The notes beneath the pieces are model-generated. The model worked only from the letters and a program-made list of their open reading frames with translations. It was not told the DNA's origin and did not search any database. A stretch of DNA of 64,000 nt from Cyathus striatus (Eukaryota > Basidiomycota > Agaricomycetes > Agaricales > Nidulariaceae): the NCBI GenBank assembly GCA_025738555.1, contig JAOVFP010000004.1:6200001-6264000 (forward strand). Reading direction: 5' to 3'. The stretch's first letter is position 1. Every line of letters starts with the position of its first letter. Both the position numbers and the translations under genes were made by a program. Positions 47,230-58,041 of the stretch are shown here, piece by piece.

Positions 47230-49400
47230 CAGTTGGGGTCACGCAAACACCACCAACTTTTTTGGTTGATTTTTTCCCACAGTCCAAATGACTTCTGACA
47301 GGACCCCCGAAATCCGCTATGAAGGCCCGATCCCAGAACAGGGTGATTTGTCCCCATGGATTTTGGCCAGCTGAGGCCAAATTTGTCCGAAGTGGATCAG
47401 GCCTCCAAAATTTCCGGAAATTTGTCCGAAATTCGCCTCAGGCCTCTCCAGACCCTCAAAAATGTCCGAAAATTGGATCTGGCCTCAAATTTCGGTCAAA
47501 TTTCGTTCTAGCTGCGACGCTGTCGCGCCGCAACACCTTTAGGCGAGTAAACAAGAAGGGGGGCTTAAAGTAATGAAAATATCGATATAGAATGAGTATT
47601 GGCAATGTTGAAGGCATGTAGCAAGGATATATATCTATATGTATTACTTAGACATTATCTTCACCTATTATAACCCGAGGCTTTCATTTTCGCGATAGCT
47701 TCATTGTCTCGTGCAAGGCCAATATTGAGTAGATCTCTGTGAGGCGCATGTCCGCAGTTGACTCGAGTTTTATCATTTCCCCGGCATTCAGAACTGTTGG
47801 GACACCTGTGAGATGTGTTAAAAAGGCAAGAGAAGAAAGAAAGGCATATTGTTGAGTGTAGAAGCGAGCCGTGTTATGATTTATCGGTATGGGAAGTAAA
47901 GAGGGATTTCTGCAAGTGGTTGAAAATTCAAACGCCTATGTATGAGTTTGCAGCAATATTTGTTGTCTCAATTTGATCTGCATGCCGCCCGTTAGTTCCA
48001 CAAGTTCTAGAGTAGATCACAATAACTAAAAGAGCATTAAACAAAAAGAATGAAAGGCTGTGTCGGCCTACTCATCGTCAATTACCTCAGAAACACATGT
48101 TATATCCATCCAACATATGTACCATCACAGTGGGATTCGAACCCGGTAACAAAGATGTAACACAATACTTAAATTTGCTTTTACTTCAAATTCTACCATG
48201 CTCATAACTGCTAGTCCACGAAGGCATATTTGTCCTCATATCAGATCTGGCCTTCACCATTTGGCACAAAAATGTCCTCAAAGCAACTCAACCATTTTGT
48301 CAATTTTGGCCCAAAAATGTCCGTTTTGGATCGGGCCTTTATAGGAGATTTCGGGGGTCCTCTTCTGACCTCTGAAAACCATCGGAATAGCATATTTCGA
48401 GGGCTAGCTTTTGATTTCTACGAGCCGATTTCGCTCAAACTGATTTTTTGTATTTTTGACCCAAAAATTTGGCGTACAGCCGAAAAAAACAGGTAAAATC
48501 TCGGAAATTTCATTTTTGGCATCCTTTCATTAATCTAGTTATGATTCCGTAAAAATTATCCCCGCCGGAGTACCCGTTCTGGCGCTAAAAAATCCTAAGT
48601 AACTGGTCATACCTGTAGTATACATCGCAAATAATGCCCAAAAATCCTTTAAAAGGTATTAAATCTTGCTTAAATGGTTTGTATAGAAACACTGCAACAA
48701 CAGCAGCAAAACAATGTTACTATAAAGAAATATGTAATATATAGTACTATATACTAATTGCTACAAACTTTAAAGTAATGGCATTAGACAACTATTTTAT
48801 TATTTTTGATAAGTCATAGATTCAAAGCTATAAATTCCATCCTGATGAGGAGTTGTAGCATTGATCTTATTTTGAGCCTTGATGTGCCTATCAGGAATAT
48901 TGAAGCAGCAATTACTTAGTGGAGTAGACTTGGAGTAGACAAAAGTTGTCAATACATTTAGTCCCCTCTGTAGGGACTCAGAGTTCAGACCAGCACACCA
49001 ACGGCGCGCACCAAGTTGACAGCCTTAGTCAGCAACCTCTGATGTGTCAGCATCGTAGTATTTCCTTTGCTTGACGCTTACTTTAAAAAATGTAAGTGCA
49101 TACTTATTATTATGTATGTAGTTTTACAGTCTTGAGTCAAAAATTGCGTTTTCCGAGACATTTTAGTTCCCTCCTATGCCATGATAGGGTCCACGGCCTG
49201 AATCAGGTAGATTTAGACCCTGTAACATGTCGATTTTTTGGTCAAAAATTTTGGCGTGCCTATTCTCTCATGGGAACTTTCCGAAAACATCATTTTTTGA
49301 CGTTTCTGAGGCTGCTGATTCTGAATCTGAAGTCAGTTTGTGCCAAAAAATTCACGTTGTTAAGATATTAAAGTTGGTGGTGTTTGTGTGACCCCAACTG
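47230..49400. mobile_element. Tc1/mariner-like non-autonomous element with TA target duplication
   Basis: The ends CAGTTGGGGTCAC... (47230-47260) and its reverse complement (49370-49400) match over 31 bp with one mismatch. They are flanked on both sides by TA (47228-47229 and 49401-49402), the target duplication expected for the Tc1/mariner superfamily. The 2,171-bp interior has no transposase. It contains TGTCCGAAA-like repeats, a second imperfect inverted pair (47297-47345 with 48310-48370, sharing ATTTCGGGGGTCC), and a tRNA-derived-looking piece. It must have been mobilised in trans. Confidence 0.75.
48115..48235 (-). repeat. Possible tRNA-derived SINE piece
   Basis: The minus strand carries an A-box-like CTAGCAGTTATGAGCATGG and, about 75 nt downstream, a perfect B box GGTTCGAATCC. 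Stems do not form a cloverleaf and there is no acceptor pairing, so it is not a tRNA. It lies inside the Tc1-like element. Confidence 0.3.
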
Positions 49401-49402
49401 TA

Positions 49403-52400
49403 TGTCTTTCTTATTGTTCTCTTCACCGCTTCACTCGATCCCCTCGCTGTCTGCCACCGCCAAAGCGCCAATTATGCACAAGGAAGAAGCTATCAATCTG
49501 TCCCACACCAAAGTAGCGCAAGAGACCCTGACATTGTACCAAATTTGGCACCTCGCAACAATCAAGCCTCCCCAACTCGAAATCTCTTTGAAAAAATTAT
49601 TTTCCAACTTGAACCACCACCCCAAGTCTCTCAAAAACTTACATTTACTATACAGACCAATCCCTCCTAATTATGTCATGGAACTAATCCTCGTTAAGTA
49701 ACATACTTGATTTTCCTTCCTATAAAAACCTGTATCTACCTTACCTTACATCCCAGTGAATTTATCCCCCACTCAACAATAGATTATAATTTGATGATGC
49801 TGCTGTGTAATTACAAGTAAACTATGAGACTAGGAGTACTACTTAATGTAATAATACCTTATCCCAAGCAATTGTACTTGTGCTTTAAACAGTAGTCTTG
49901 TAAATTCGAGGTGTATAACGGTTCAAATGTAAATTGTATTCAAATAGTAAACTAACGCGAATGGAAGGTTATTACTTTCAACTCTATAGGCACTACACTT
50001 GCTTATCAATATCGAAAATATGTCTCTGTCTGATTGTCTGTGTCTGTCTGCGTTACCCTGTCTGTGGGGAACGGAAGTATCACTAGTCCAGCGGTACTTG
50101 CTTTTCCTCTTCCTACATCGAGACTTATATATATGATAACTATGCAACACAATCAAACTGTAACGTACATATCTTATCTATTTTAGATAAACTACATATG
50201 CATTTATTATACAATACCAAAATCCAACCTGTGCCTGTCTTATTCAATAACCCGCGACAAGCCGTGACTCTAGCATGCGTAGATACCAGGTCCCCGCTGA
50301 TGCGTTCCATGCGCAATACTGCGCGAGGCGCGTACGACTATTCCCAGTGAACTGCGCCGAGCGCTCGGTTCCCGCACTGATGATATGCGTTATCTCCATG
50401 CGCACGCACGCCCTTTCATCAATCATAAACTAATATTGTCCCAGTTGATTTCTCTATCTATAGATGCTCGCTAGTCGGTGCAGTATCACCACCTTGCTAT
50501 CATCACTAGTTCTAACTTCGCATCAGTGCCTGCCTTTCGCTGTCTTGCAAGAGATGTAGGTATTATTTATACAAAGGAATCCTTCCAGTACTAGTATTAC
50601 TTGTCCTTAGTCAGTTTTATACTTCGTATCCTCTTCTGATCTTTATAATATTGTATTGATGCTTTATTCCCTTGATAGATATGTATTTACATATTTTAGC
50701 TGGCAGCGCGGGACTTAACCCCAGCTCTCAAGCCCAAGATCATCGAGGTACATGCTATTCTGACTGGTTTTGTAATCTCTGACTGAACTGTTCTCTTATC
50801 AAATTAAAAGCCTCCATATCAAATTCATTGTCTCTTCTGTATTTCGGTTGTTCTCACTTAATTCTCACTTTCTACTATCTCATACTCAGCTCTACACAGT
50901 GTCACAGCTCCAAATGCCCCCAGGACTTCTCTAGAACTCATCTCTAAGTTTTACTATTGACATTACATTTCCAACAGTCTCATTACCTCACTAACAACTT
51001 GCTCAAACACCTTAGGACGTTGCAGGCTGAACAGACATTTGACCAACTCACATTTTATTTTCTTTGTTTAGGTGTTGAGTGCACCTTTACCCTTACAGTA
51101 TTTATTATTATGTGAGCTTTCAATGTCAACTTCATGCAATGCAAAGTGCAAGCATTGAGCTGATTATGTCCAGCTGAAGAGTTGCCAGCCAATCAAATAA
51201 TTGGGAAAGTGGCACGAGTATCATGTGACTAATTCCACATCACCAACACATTGAACTTCTTTCAACTTTGTTCAACTTCTCTTGCTTTCCCCCTTGTCTT
51301 TCATCTCTTCCTGTCTGCCTTGTTCTTATCATGTTGTTTTTCCCTTCTTACATTTCTCCACCCATATGTTTTGCACACTTAGACTCAGTAATTCAGGCTT
51401 TCAGGAATCCGGGTGCACTTGATTTATGTTTCATCAAGCCAGGTGGCTGTGCCAGTATGTCTTTGTGTTCCATTTACTGATATTCCCCAACTGAAGCTTG
51501 AAGTAAGGCTACAGTGACTCATCAACTACAAGGACAAGAGCTCTCTTGTTCTTTCCTCTCATGCATGCTGGTGACTGCACACGCTCTTACACATGCTTAC
51601 TCTCATGCTCTCTCCTTCACACTCTCTCTTGCATGTGTGCTCATCACTCTCTCACTCTCTTATGTGTGTGTGTGCTCTCACAGTCTCATCCTCTCACTCT
51701 CTCATGTTTGCATGTGCTCTCCCACTCTCTCCCTCATGCTCTCTCCCTCCCACTCTCTCTTGTGCATATTCTCTCTTGCTCCTGCTCTTGCTCTCTCACA
51801 CACACTCTGTTTCCTGTAGACTCTTCCTCTTGTGCTCTCTCTCACTCTTGCACTTGTCTTTGTATAATGGACCTTAGCAATTGTTCAACCATTGAGTAGA
51901 TTATGTAGTAGTTCCTTTATTCCCTTATCATCTCTAATCAATTACACATATACAACTTTTACTGTCTACACTATAGTCATTTTATTTAGCATAATATAAA
52001 ATATTGATTCATATATGTTAATTGGTATTTGGTTCTGAGATATGTCAACTTATTCACAACTTATCCCCCTCTTTATATTGAATTTAAATTGTTTAAACCT
52101 ACCTAATATTTGTCCAATACTACAAAATAAGTGAGACAATGTGTTTAAATTATATTAATTGACAATTTAAAACATCTAAATTCAAGCTAATGGCTCCTTA
52201 CTTCAACATTTTTAGTCAGAATAAGTATGGGACCTCAGCTTATTTACCTAAGACACCTTATGGTCCTTTTTTTTGAATAAATTTACCTTAAACTAACCTT
52301 TTTTCAACCTTAACCAACTAAATTTGTAATGTGGGTATTTCCTGATGTAACAGACGTGGATTGGTTTATTTGGTAGGATACTGTGTATTTTATTTGTAAT

Positions 52401-52439
52401 AGTATAGTTATTTGGGATTTTGTGCTTTTTGGAACCTAC
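49403..52439. other. Transposon-rich non-coding region
   Basis: An ORF at 49384-49701 starts inside the element end and is not recognised. A lone AG-flanked, GT-ended open stretch at 50700-50750 (LAARDLTPALKPKIIE) may be an orphan exon. Otherwise AT-rich, with the CTCTCAC tract listed separately. Confidence 0.35.
51590..51870. repeat. CTCTCAC/CTCTCT simple-sequence tract
   Basis: Irregular pyrimidine repeats (CTCTCACTCTCT, CTCTCTCCCTC) with TGTGTG insertions. The three overlapping Leu/Ser-rich plus-strand ORFs here are compositional. Confidence 0.7.
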
Positions 52440-53303
52440 ATGGCTGATGATCTTTTCACTGACATTGTATCCTGGGAAAAAATCAACAACATTGACAAAG
52501 TAATACAGAAAACAAATGAATACCAGTGGCTCTCCCAACTTACTATCACAAGTCTCATAGCTGTGGTTAAAATTTCAGAACAAGACTTTTCTTTTTCCTC
52601 TGACAGCAGTTTCACTGGTACCAACAGATTCATGACAAACTTTGCAGATTTACATCTAACATTATCTGGAGGCTGCCCATTGATTGAACTGTTTAAGAGC
52701 AAGTATCAGACAGTACTTGACAATATTATATGGCTTCTCAATCAGGTTCCCATTTCCGAGCATGCACGTAGACGAGGCATCTTTGTTGGTCCCCCTTCCA
52801 CACCTCAAATCAAAATAGGTCATCAACCATTCAATGTAACAGCTATCATTTTTTGGAAGCTCCTCCCTCTTATTACCTAGTAATTTTTAAGTCTATACCA
52901 CAATGTCTTAACCAATGTTATCCTTCAGATATATTCATCTGTTGTACAACCAACACATCCTAATATTCTCATAGATTACTTTGATCATATATGCTTGTGG
53001 CCTGTTTCCACTAAAGCAGCTCATAATGCCATACCTAAACTTTATGTCACACATAGTATCAATCGTCCTGTGATTTACAACATCAACAAAAATAAAATTC
53101 ATCTCATCGATTATCAGCAGTGCCTCATTAATGCAACCGCAGAAATACACTTTGAGATTAATCATCACGAGATTCCCCATATAACTCACAATGGTGTACC
53201 CTACCACCTCTACTCAGCCGATCTTGTAGCAATCTACATAATCATTCCTCCTCCTAATATCATTTCTCCTACTATCACACCTAACCATATCACTGAAAAA
53301 TAA
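52440..53303 (+). CDS. Unidentified ORF next to the Plavaka transposase
   Basis: From ATG 52440 the frame reads MADDLFTDIVSWEKINNIDK, then LSQLTITSLIAVVKISEQDF and CPLIELFKSKYQTVLDNII. It continues ISEHARRRGIFVGPPSTPQI and FNVTAIIFWKLLPLIT. The same frame resumes beyond two adjacent stops (52878-52883) as VVQPTHPNILIDYFDHICLW, VSTKAAHNAIPKLYVTH and GVPYHLYSADLVAIYIIIPP. A likely intron (GTAATT to CTTCAG) lies between, though the join is out of phase by two bases. No family recognised. It may be an accessory protein of the adjacent transposon or a captured gene. Confidence 0.4.
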
Positions 53304-54012
53304 ATACTAAATGATCACTCATAGAACAGGGAGATTTAAATTAAACTTGCAAAGAATAGTAGAAATAAATACTAACTCACTCCATATAATTCATGTATTT
53401 TATGTATTATTTATCCAACAACAAATACATCTTATGCTTACTAACATTTCCCTCATTCAACCAATTGCAAGCAAGGTTTTCGTCAACATTGTTGACACTT
53501 CCAAGTTAAGGTAGACGACTTTCATAATCAACCAATGTCACATGATAAGAAAAATAAGGCAGACAACTGACCTACTTGTTTTGTTATTTAAATTTTAATG
53601 CAGAGTTGTTTGGTATTTGGTATGTTTTATGTAAACTACTAGTCTGGTATAAAGAAGTGTGTGGACCATAGAATTCTTAGGAATCACACTGCATGAAATG
53701 CCAGATTGTGGATGTTTAAAATCTGATTGGGGTGTGCTCATTTCTAATGGATTTCAACAGTATTTTAATCATATCTCAGGAATTTTTATAATATAATCAA
53801 AACATGTAGATTATAGGTAAATTACAGTCATGTTACAGCATGCAGGGGACTTTACATAAGAGTGTTAGCTGTTGTGTGGTCAGCTGAAGGAGCCAAGTAC
53901 CCTTGTGCTGCTCATGAATGTCTGGTATCACGCTGGTTGCACAGGTTAAGCTGTTACCACAACGTTCTCACTATAGAATTCATCTTTCTTTGCTTCAGCT
54001 CCTCTACTAAGA

Positions 54013-56577
54013 ATGCTGGGTGCAAATTATTGGCAAGAAGATGTTGAATGCCAGTGCTCAAAGTGCAAGAAGAACCCTCAAGGGTATAGCTATGTAGCTC
54101 GACAATCACACAAGAGACACCTCAAAGCAGATAGAGAAAGACTAACATTGATGGCCACTACTCAACATATGATTGAAAAGAGCTCTCTTGCTGGGAATGA
54201 ACCACCTAACACTGGTATTCAGGTCGATATGACAGGGGGAAATGGGCAGGATGATTGGTTTAAGGGGCAGAATGGACCAGCAGTGAGATCATCATTCAGG
54301 GCTGTATCTCGAGCTTCCACCCCAGACCTTTTACCACATTTAGGTCCACTTTCTTCCCCTTCTTCCTCTCCACTGCACACCCCAATGTCTTCACCACATT
54401 CTGAGTTGCCATTTGCTCTGGAATATATAAGCACTCCCTTGGCTTCTCCAGTGCCTTGCTCTCCAACAAGGCAAAGCCTTTCTCCTTTACTACAGTCCCC
54501 CCTCAGGTCTCCTACACCAGAACCACAACACCCTGCCTCTGTTGAGCATCATTCTCGAAGTCACTCTCCTGCCAATGAACCTCCAATTGAGGAGTATCTT
54601 GTACCTGAAGAACAACTTGTACCAGCTTTCTCTGAATTACTAGCTATATGACTTCTCTACCTACAAATGGTTATTGGGAGCATTTTTGGATTGAGGACTG
54701 TTCTGCAAGCTTCAGAAACTCTTACCAATGTACTTGATGTCTTAGAACTCGCTGGGAATCTACCAAATCCTGGGGCTAGTGGATATATTGCACCTGTGTG
54801 CATGTTAATTACTGCCAAGAGATGTTTAGGACTGGATGCTGATCAATATATTGAGTGAAGACCAATATGCACTGTCTGCTACAAGTTTTATTCTATGGAT
54901 GAAATTGAGCACATGGAAATTCCTGACTGTACGGAGGAAGTCTGTAAGGGTTTTGTGTCCATGAAAAAAGAATGGTCAATAACACTATGGAACGAATTCC
55001 AGTAAAAATTCACTGCTACTCTTCTCTTGTAAAATCAATAAGTCAATTTCTTCTATGGTCAGACTTTGTGAAGAACCTGTGAGATACTTCTGAAGACTAT
55101 CACCACACTCAGGTTGTCCACTCTGAGCATGATCTATTGCATGATATCTATGATGGAGAAGCTTGGACAGAGATGGAAGCTGGACTGAAGTGGGAAATTG
55201 GTGCTGATGGAATCATTCAAGATGTTGAACAGTACTGTGGTTCTCAAAGGCCACTTGTAAAATGTGATGTTGGGTTAAACATGACATTTAACTTGGACTG
55301 GTATATTTATTCTCCTTTTGAATGCACATTCTCATTCTTGTTAGGTTTGGAATTACAGATAATTGACCTCATTCAACTGGTACACTCTATGGGTGCTTCA
55401 ACAACCTTTACTGTTCAGTGTGCTACTTACCATGAAATATATATCTTGCTATGATGTTTTCTGGTCCTAAGGAACCCAGCCTTGATCAGGTGAACTACTT
55501 GATTGCCCCTCTTGTTGAAGACTTGAAATGTCTTTATACAGCCATTGGTTAAAATTGCTCTAATGGAAGGTAAACTAATTATTGAGTTTAGGCATGATTA
55601 TGAGAATGTATGAGAAAGTTCTCCCCCCCTAAGTTAACATTATGGAGTCAATGCAAGTTTCTGATTTGCCAGCCTCTTGGAAATTCTCAGGAGTGGCTTC
55701 CCATTCTCACAAGCAACACCCCTGTAGCTTCTGTCATATTACCCATAATGATATAAATCTTCCTGCTGGTTATGACATCCCCAGTAAGCTATCTTATTAT
55801 ACTCATTCTTCATACTCCTTTAGTTGTTTTGTTTAGATTTTGAACTCCGGGATGACTTTGAACAACTCAAGTATGCTTTTAAATGGCAGCAGGCCAGGTC
55901 TATTCATGCTCAGAAAAAGATATTTAATGACTATGGTTCTCGTCACTCTGAAATGAATTACTTACCTGGCTGGCTTCCTATTTCATCATCACCTCTAGAT
56001 TTCATGCATAACTATTATGGTATAGTCCATGATTTTTGGACAGATGTTGTACAAGATGGGCATCTTCTTGATGCTTCAGTTTGGCACAAATTTGAGAATA
56101 TAATTAATAGGACCATCTGGCCATCAGGAATAGGGCATTTACCTGACAATGTATGTTCATTCTATTTTTATATTTTATAAAAACTCATTCTTCTCTTCTT
56201 ACATTAGCTGGCAATGGCTCTGTAATATTCAGCCTTTCATTCTTTGGTTAATTTGGCATGCCCCCAACAGTGACAACATCTCTTTTACTGCTCTGGACAT
56301 CCCCCCAAGGTCTATTCCTCCCACTTTTCAGTGCAATGTAAAGAAGATTTATCATATGGCTTTATTGCTCTCCATAGCAGAGCACATACTGGTCTCACAA
56401 AGTATTTTCCTATTTGATGCTCATTGTGCTCAATGTTATCTTCAGTGATATTGTCAAGAATCTCTTCACCTTAAAATTCATTTGAAGCCAAACCACCATT
56501 ACTCAATGTACTATGAGTCAGTTATCAAGTGGTTTGGCCCTGTTTATGTAATGAGTTGTGGCTGTCTTAGCGATTGA
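54013..56577 (+). pseudogene. Plavaka-type (Tnp2/CACTA-like) transposase, decayed
   Basis: The N-terminal part has the Cys motif VECQCSKCKKNPQGYSYVAR followed by HKRHLKADRERL, then a Ser/Pro-rich linker. After gaps and stops come DVGLNMTFNLDWYIYSPFE, MMFSGPKEPSLDQVNYLIAP and DFEQLKYAFKWQQARSIHAQ. The family hallmark LDFMHNYYGIVHDFWTDVV follows, with INRTIWPSGIGHLPDN, LLLSIAEHILVSQSIFLFDA and HLKIHLKPNHHYSMYYES. The end is IKWFGPVYV, just before the usual FERFNG segment, which is missing. Several frameshifts and stops separate the blocks. The copy cannot be active. The C-terminus is cut by the AAATCAAT-rich repeat. Confidence 0.8.
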
Positions 56578-56629
56578 TCACTACCACTAAGCTGTTGTGG
56601 TGCGAGATCATTAAATAAATAAATTTGGG

Positions 56630-57240
56630 ATCATTCAATTTATATGAAGTAGAAATCAATCCTTTTGTAGTTAGAAATCAATTCTTTTTGATTTGAAATC
56701 TATCCTTGTGTGGTTTTAAATCAATCCCAGTTCAATCTGAAATCATTAGAAATCATTGGAGTGAAAATCAATGAGAGTCAAAAATGAAATCAATAAGAAA
56801 TCTATAAGAAATCAATGAGAAATCAATCAAAAATCAATCAAAAATCAATGAATAACTCGAAATTGTTAGGTACCCAACTATAGGATATACTATATACTAG
56901 GGTGGTTTACAATATACATATACTTACTTTATCTACTATACCATGAGTCCTTTTCTAATAAGTAAACTTTTCTCTATATTATACATACCTGGAGAGCGAA
57001 ATCAATGTTGAAATCAATCCTTTTGGACTTTGCAGAATTATTAGTACAAGTTTGAAATCATTGAGGAGATCAATGTAAATTCAAAGGTAAATCAATGGGA
57101 AATCAATGGGAAATCATTGCTGAAATCAATCCTTTTGGACTTTGTAAAATTATTGGTGCAAGTTTGAAATCAATGGGAAATCAATGGGAAATCAATGCAT
57201 AAATCAATTTTATATCGTAGGGAAATCAATAGGAAACAAA
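56630..57240. repeat. AAATCAAT-rich tandem array with a ~112-bp unit
   Basis: Dozens of AAATCAAT/GAAATCAATGG words. A larger unit starting GAAATCAATCCTTTTGGACT occurs at 57010 and again at 57122 (period 112 bp). The second part is one arm of the perfect inverted repeat. Confidence 0.7.
57054..57197 (+). repeat. Arm 1 of a perfect 144-bp inverted repeat
   Basis: Checked base by base: identical to the reverse complement of 57505-57648 over all 144 positions, no gaps. Spacer 57198-57504 is 307 bp and includes ATTCT repeats and an ATCACGTGATCACGT palindrome. Confidence 0.9.
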
Positions 57241-57504
57241 TTAATATTTTATTCTATTCTATTCTATTGCCTTCACAGAGGTGTACTAGTCTCAAAAATG
57301 CTAGAACGATGAAATCACGTGATCACGTTTTCTAAGCTGTAGTATTATTACTAATATAATACTTTTACATAGTATGCCCATTTATGTGTGATGAAAATAA
57401 ATATAAAACAAGTATTAAAATAACATTAAATTTAGTATTGAATTCAGCAATGATTTCCATATTATATAACACTGATTTTCACATTGATTTTCGCATTTAT
57501 TTCA

Positions 57505-57648
57505 CATTGATTTCCCATTGATTTCCCATTGATTTCAAACTTGCACCAATAATTTTACAAAGTCCAAAAGGATTGATTTCAGCAATGATTTCCCATTGAT
57601 TTCCCATTGATTTACCTTTGAATTTACATTGATCTCCTCAATGATTTC
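57505..57648 (-). repeat. Arm 2 of a perfect 144-bp inverted repeat
   Basis: Exact reverse complement of 57054-57197. The last 38 codons of the minus-strand coiled-coil ORF, including its stop, are read from this arm. Confidence 0.9.
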
Positions 57649-58041
57649 TGCATTGGTGCTATCAACACCATTATAACCATCCTCAGCTCCTTGCTCCTCC
57701 TCTCCTTCATTATTTGCATCTTCCCCATCCTTCAATTCATCCAGCTCAACACCAAGGTCCTCTTCCAGGAACTTAATATGCTCTTCAAGCTCATTTGTGC
57801 ATGCTGTCTCATTCTCAAGAAGTGTTGCAAGAATATAGATTTTCTTATTTGTTTTTTCTTTATAATCTTCAAAAGCTTGCTGGAGTGTTGTAAAGCTATC
57901 AATTAGCTTTGTCAATTGAATGGAATTGCCACTAGCTGCCATTGTACTAATGGTTACAAGCCTTGCAAGGTGTGGGACTGGACTAGCAAGGATGAATGAC
58001 ACATACCTTGTATGCCATGCCTCCAGCCTCAATGCCTCCAT
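57535..58041 (-). CDS. Acidic coiled-coil ORF ending in the inverted repeat
   Basis: An uninterrupted frame of 168 codons from ATG 58041, with an internal ATG at 57942 (MAASGNSIQLTKLIDSFTTL) that is the likelier start. A heptad-like stretch (LQQAFEDYKEKTNKKIYILA, then ACTNELEEHIKFLEEDLG) is followed by an acidic tail (DGEDANNEGEEEQGAEDG). The final part (ISSIN-type repeat translation, ending DFVKLLVQV) comes from repeat arm 2, so that end is probably acquired. Similar coiled-coil plus acidic ORFs occur beside fungal transposons; this association is inference. No known family. Confidence 0.4.
   Translation of the reverse strand: MEALRLEAWHTRYVSFILASPVPHLARLVTISTMAASGNSIQLTKLIDSFTTLQQAFEDYKEKTNKKIYILATLLENETACTNELEEHIKFLEEDLGVELDELKDGEDANNEGEEEQGAEDGYNGVDSTNAEIIEEINVNSKVNQWEINGKSLLKSILLDFVKLLVQV

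Noticed and set aside
48115..48235. A tRNA gene inside the Tc1-like element
   Set aside because: Only A-box-like and B-box sequences; no acceptor or anticodon stem.
51514..51899. Leu/Ser-rich ORFs of about 100 codons
   Set aside because: Translation of a CTCTCAC simple repeat in three frames.
56630..57240. A CRISPR-like array of AAATCAATGGG repeats
   Set aside because: Repeats are short, irregular and lack unique spacers; this is a eukaryotic tandem repeat.
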